7,796 bases of DNA, taken from Planctomycetota bacterium (GTDB lineage Bacteria; Planctomycetota; UBA11346). This document shows, piece after piece, positions 6,704-7,796 of the stretch. The stretch covers positions 1 through 7,796 of the forward strand of contig JAHEDF010000169.1 in the NCBI GenBank assembly GCA_024641365.1, given 5' to 3'. Under the pieces are notes generated by a model. The model saw only the letters and a list, made by a program, of their open reading frames with translations, made no database searches and was not told where the DNA came from. Position 1 is the stretch's first letter. Every line of letters starts with the position of its first letter. The position numbers were made by a program, and so were the translations under genes.

Positions 6704-7796
6704 TTAATTGGCCTTTGCTTCTTCGGCCGTTTCATCATCACCGACATCTTTCAGTCCGTAACTGTCTAATTTGCGATACAGAGTTTTGAGGCCGATTTGT
6801 AATTGACGGGCGGCTTTTGACTTATTTCCGCCACAATGCGCTAGGGTGGCAACAATGAGGCGTTTCTCTACTTCATCAATCGGCATACCGATAAGTAATT
6901 TAATGGCGTCTTCAATAGTTGGTGCAGGGTGATTGGTTGAATCAGAGGTGTAATTTGAAACCGCGCTGCGATTCGTACTGCCAGATTCAATGGCTTCTAA
7001 GCGGAAACCGTCAGCTTCTACGATGCGACCAGTGCTGAGTACATACATTTTCTCAATCGCATTTTCGAGTTCACGTACATTGCCTGGCCAATCTTGGCGA
7101 CGCAATGCTTGTAATAATGAATCTGACAATTCCTTTTGCTGATTATGGCGACGATTTAATCGATCAATAAAGGATTTTGCGAGCAGTGGAATATCTTCAC
7201 GGCGTTCTCGTAGTGGAGGTACAATTATATTTACCACATTTAAACGGAAATAGAGATCCATGCGAAAACGATTTGCTAACACTTCATTTTTTAAATTACG
7301 ATTGGTGGCACAAACTAACCGTACATCTGAATGTAATGGCTGGTTCCCGCCGACATGATGAAAGGTGCCATCTTGTAGTACGCGCAATAATTTCACTTGG
7401 CTATCAAGTGGCATTTCGCCAATTTCATCGAGGAATAGCGTGCCAGTGTCTGCGGCTTCAAATCGTCCCTTTTTCTGACTGACTGCTCCTGTAAAAGCGC
7501 CGCGCTCGTGACCAAACAATTCACTTTCAATTAATTCGCGTGGTATAGCTGCTGTATTAATTTTTACATAGGGACGACCAGATCTATTTGAGAGCGCATG
7601 AATGGCGTCGGCGACTAATTCTTTCCCGGTCCCACTTTCGCCTTCAATCAGCACGTTTGCGTCACTGGTAGCGACTTGTTTAATCATGGCTTTTACGTGG
7701 CGTATTGCGACGGAACTCCCAACGATTCGATCTAAAGCCTCATCATATCCAAGCTCACGTCGCAGTGCTTTATTTTCTCGTGTGGTGACAGCGTGG
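6704..7796 (-). CDS. Sigma-54-dependent transcriptional activator (NtrC family), 5' partial
   Basis: This is a bacterial enhancer-binding protein that uses ATP to remodel RNA polymerase bound by sigma-54. The frame stays open past the window edge, so only the C-terminal 364 or so residues are seen; the ATG at 7687 lies inside the AAA+ domain and is not the start. The first visible residues ([15 protein letters not shown]) look like the helical linker that follows a receiver domain in NtrC-type response regulators, which is an inference. Numbered from the internal Met at 7687: Walker A GESGTGKE at 16-23; the sigma-54 contact loop GAFTGA, intact, at 63-68; Walker B '[12 protein letters not shown]'; sensor 1 'CATNRNL'; and sensor 2 'WPGNVREL'. 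After a Ser/Thr-rich linker comes a Fis-type helix-turn-helix (about 6752-6868, '[18 protein letters not shown]'). The tail is acidic. A partner histidine kinase is not visible. No close -24/-12 match was found by eye in the window, so its targets are unknown. Confidence 0.93.
   Translation of the reverse strand, partial: HAVTTRENKALRRELGYDEALDRIVGSSVAIRHVKAMIKQVATSDANVLIEGESGTGKELVADAIHALSNRSGRPYVKINTAAIPRELIESELFGHERGAFTGAVSQKKGRFEAADTGTLFLDEIGEMPLDSQVKLLRVLQDGTFHHVGGNQPLHSDVRLVCATNRNLKNEVLANRFRMDLYFRLNVVNIIVPPLRERREDIPLLAKSFIDRLNRRHNQQKELSDSLLQALRRQDWPGNVRELENAIEKMYVLSTGRIVEADGFRLEAIESGSTNRSAVSNYTSDSTNHPAPTIEDAIKLLIGMPIDEVEKRLIVATLAHCGGNKSKAARQLQIGLKTLYRKLDSYGLKDVGDDETAEEAKAN

Noticed and set aside
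3773..7330. Several TGGCAC strings as possible sigma-54 -24 elements
   Set aside because: Those checked by eye on both strands lack a TTGC-type -12 element at the required 5-base spacing, and they lie inside genes.
7177..7482. 101-codon open frame on the plus strand
   Set aside because: It is antisense to the AAA+ domain of the sigma-54 activator and has no motif of its own.

Overview
The window comes from a Gram-negative bacterium that uses the standard code. By eye its GC content is moderate, a little under half. The gene set (an NtrC-type sigma-54 activator, SurE, an MlaF-type ABC ATPase, an M1 peptidase with a HEAT-like tail and a TPR-fused classical AAA ATPase) suggests a proteobacterial or deltaproteobacteria-like lineage such as Myxococcota or Bdellovibrionota. 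That placement is an inference with low confidence. I see no RNA genes, insertion sequences, CRISPR arrays, long repeats or signs of recent transfer. There is no gene-free stretch longer than 84 bases.

Layout. The plus strand carries one gene, a 5'-truncated M1 aminopeptidase (1-2298) with a HEAT-like tail and a C-terminal coiled coil. All other genes lie on the minus strand and converge on it, with 38 bases between the two stop codons. In transcription order, from high to low coordinates, they are: the 3' part of a sigma-54-dependent activator (from beyond 7796 to 6704); surE (6667-5900, 36 bases later); an MlaF-like ATPase (5893-5075, 6 bases after surE); an 84-base gap with a clear ribosome binding site; a TPR-AAA ATPase (4990-3629); and a TPR protein with a multi-spanning membrane domain (3632-2337). 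The last two overlap by ATGA.

How the genes may work together. The spacing supports two tight pairs, surE-mlaF and TPR-AAA/TPR-membrane, and possibly a single five-gene transcript. The most interesting unit is the TPR-AAA/TPR-membrane pair. It joins a cytosolic ring ATPase with the pore-loop and arginine-finger features of the Cdc48/Vps4-type classical AAA clade to a membrane protein with about six TPRs at its N terminus. The arrangement looks like a motor plus membrane receptor, possibly for pulling out or remodelling membrane proteins. That function is an inference and has not been shown. The neighbouring MlaF-like ATPase has no permease (MlaE) or MCE protein (MlaD) gene beside it here, so its partners must be elsewhere or outside the window.
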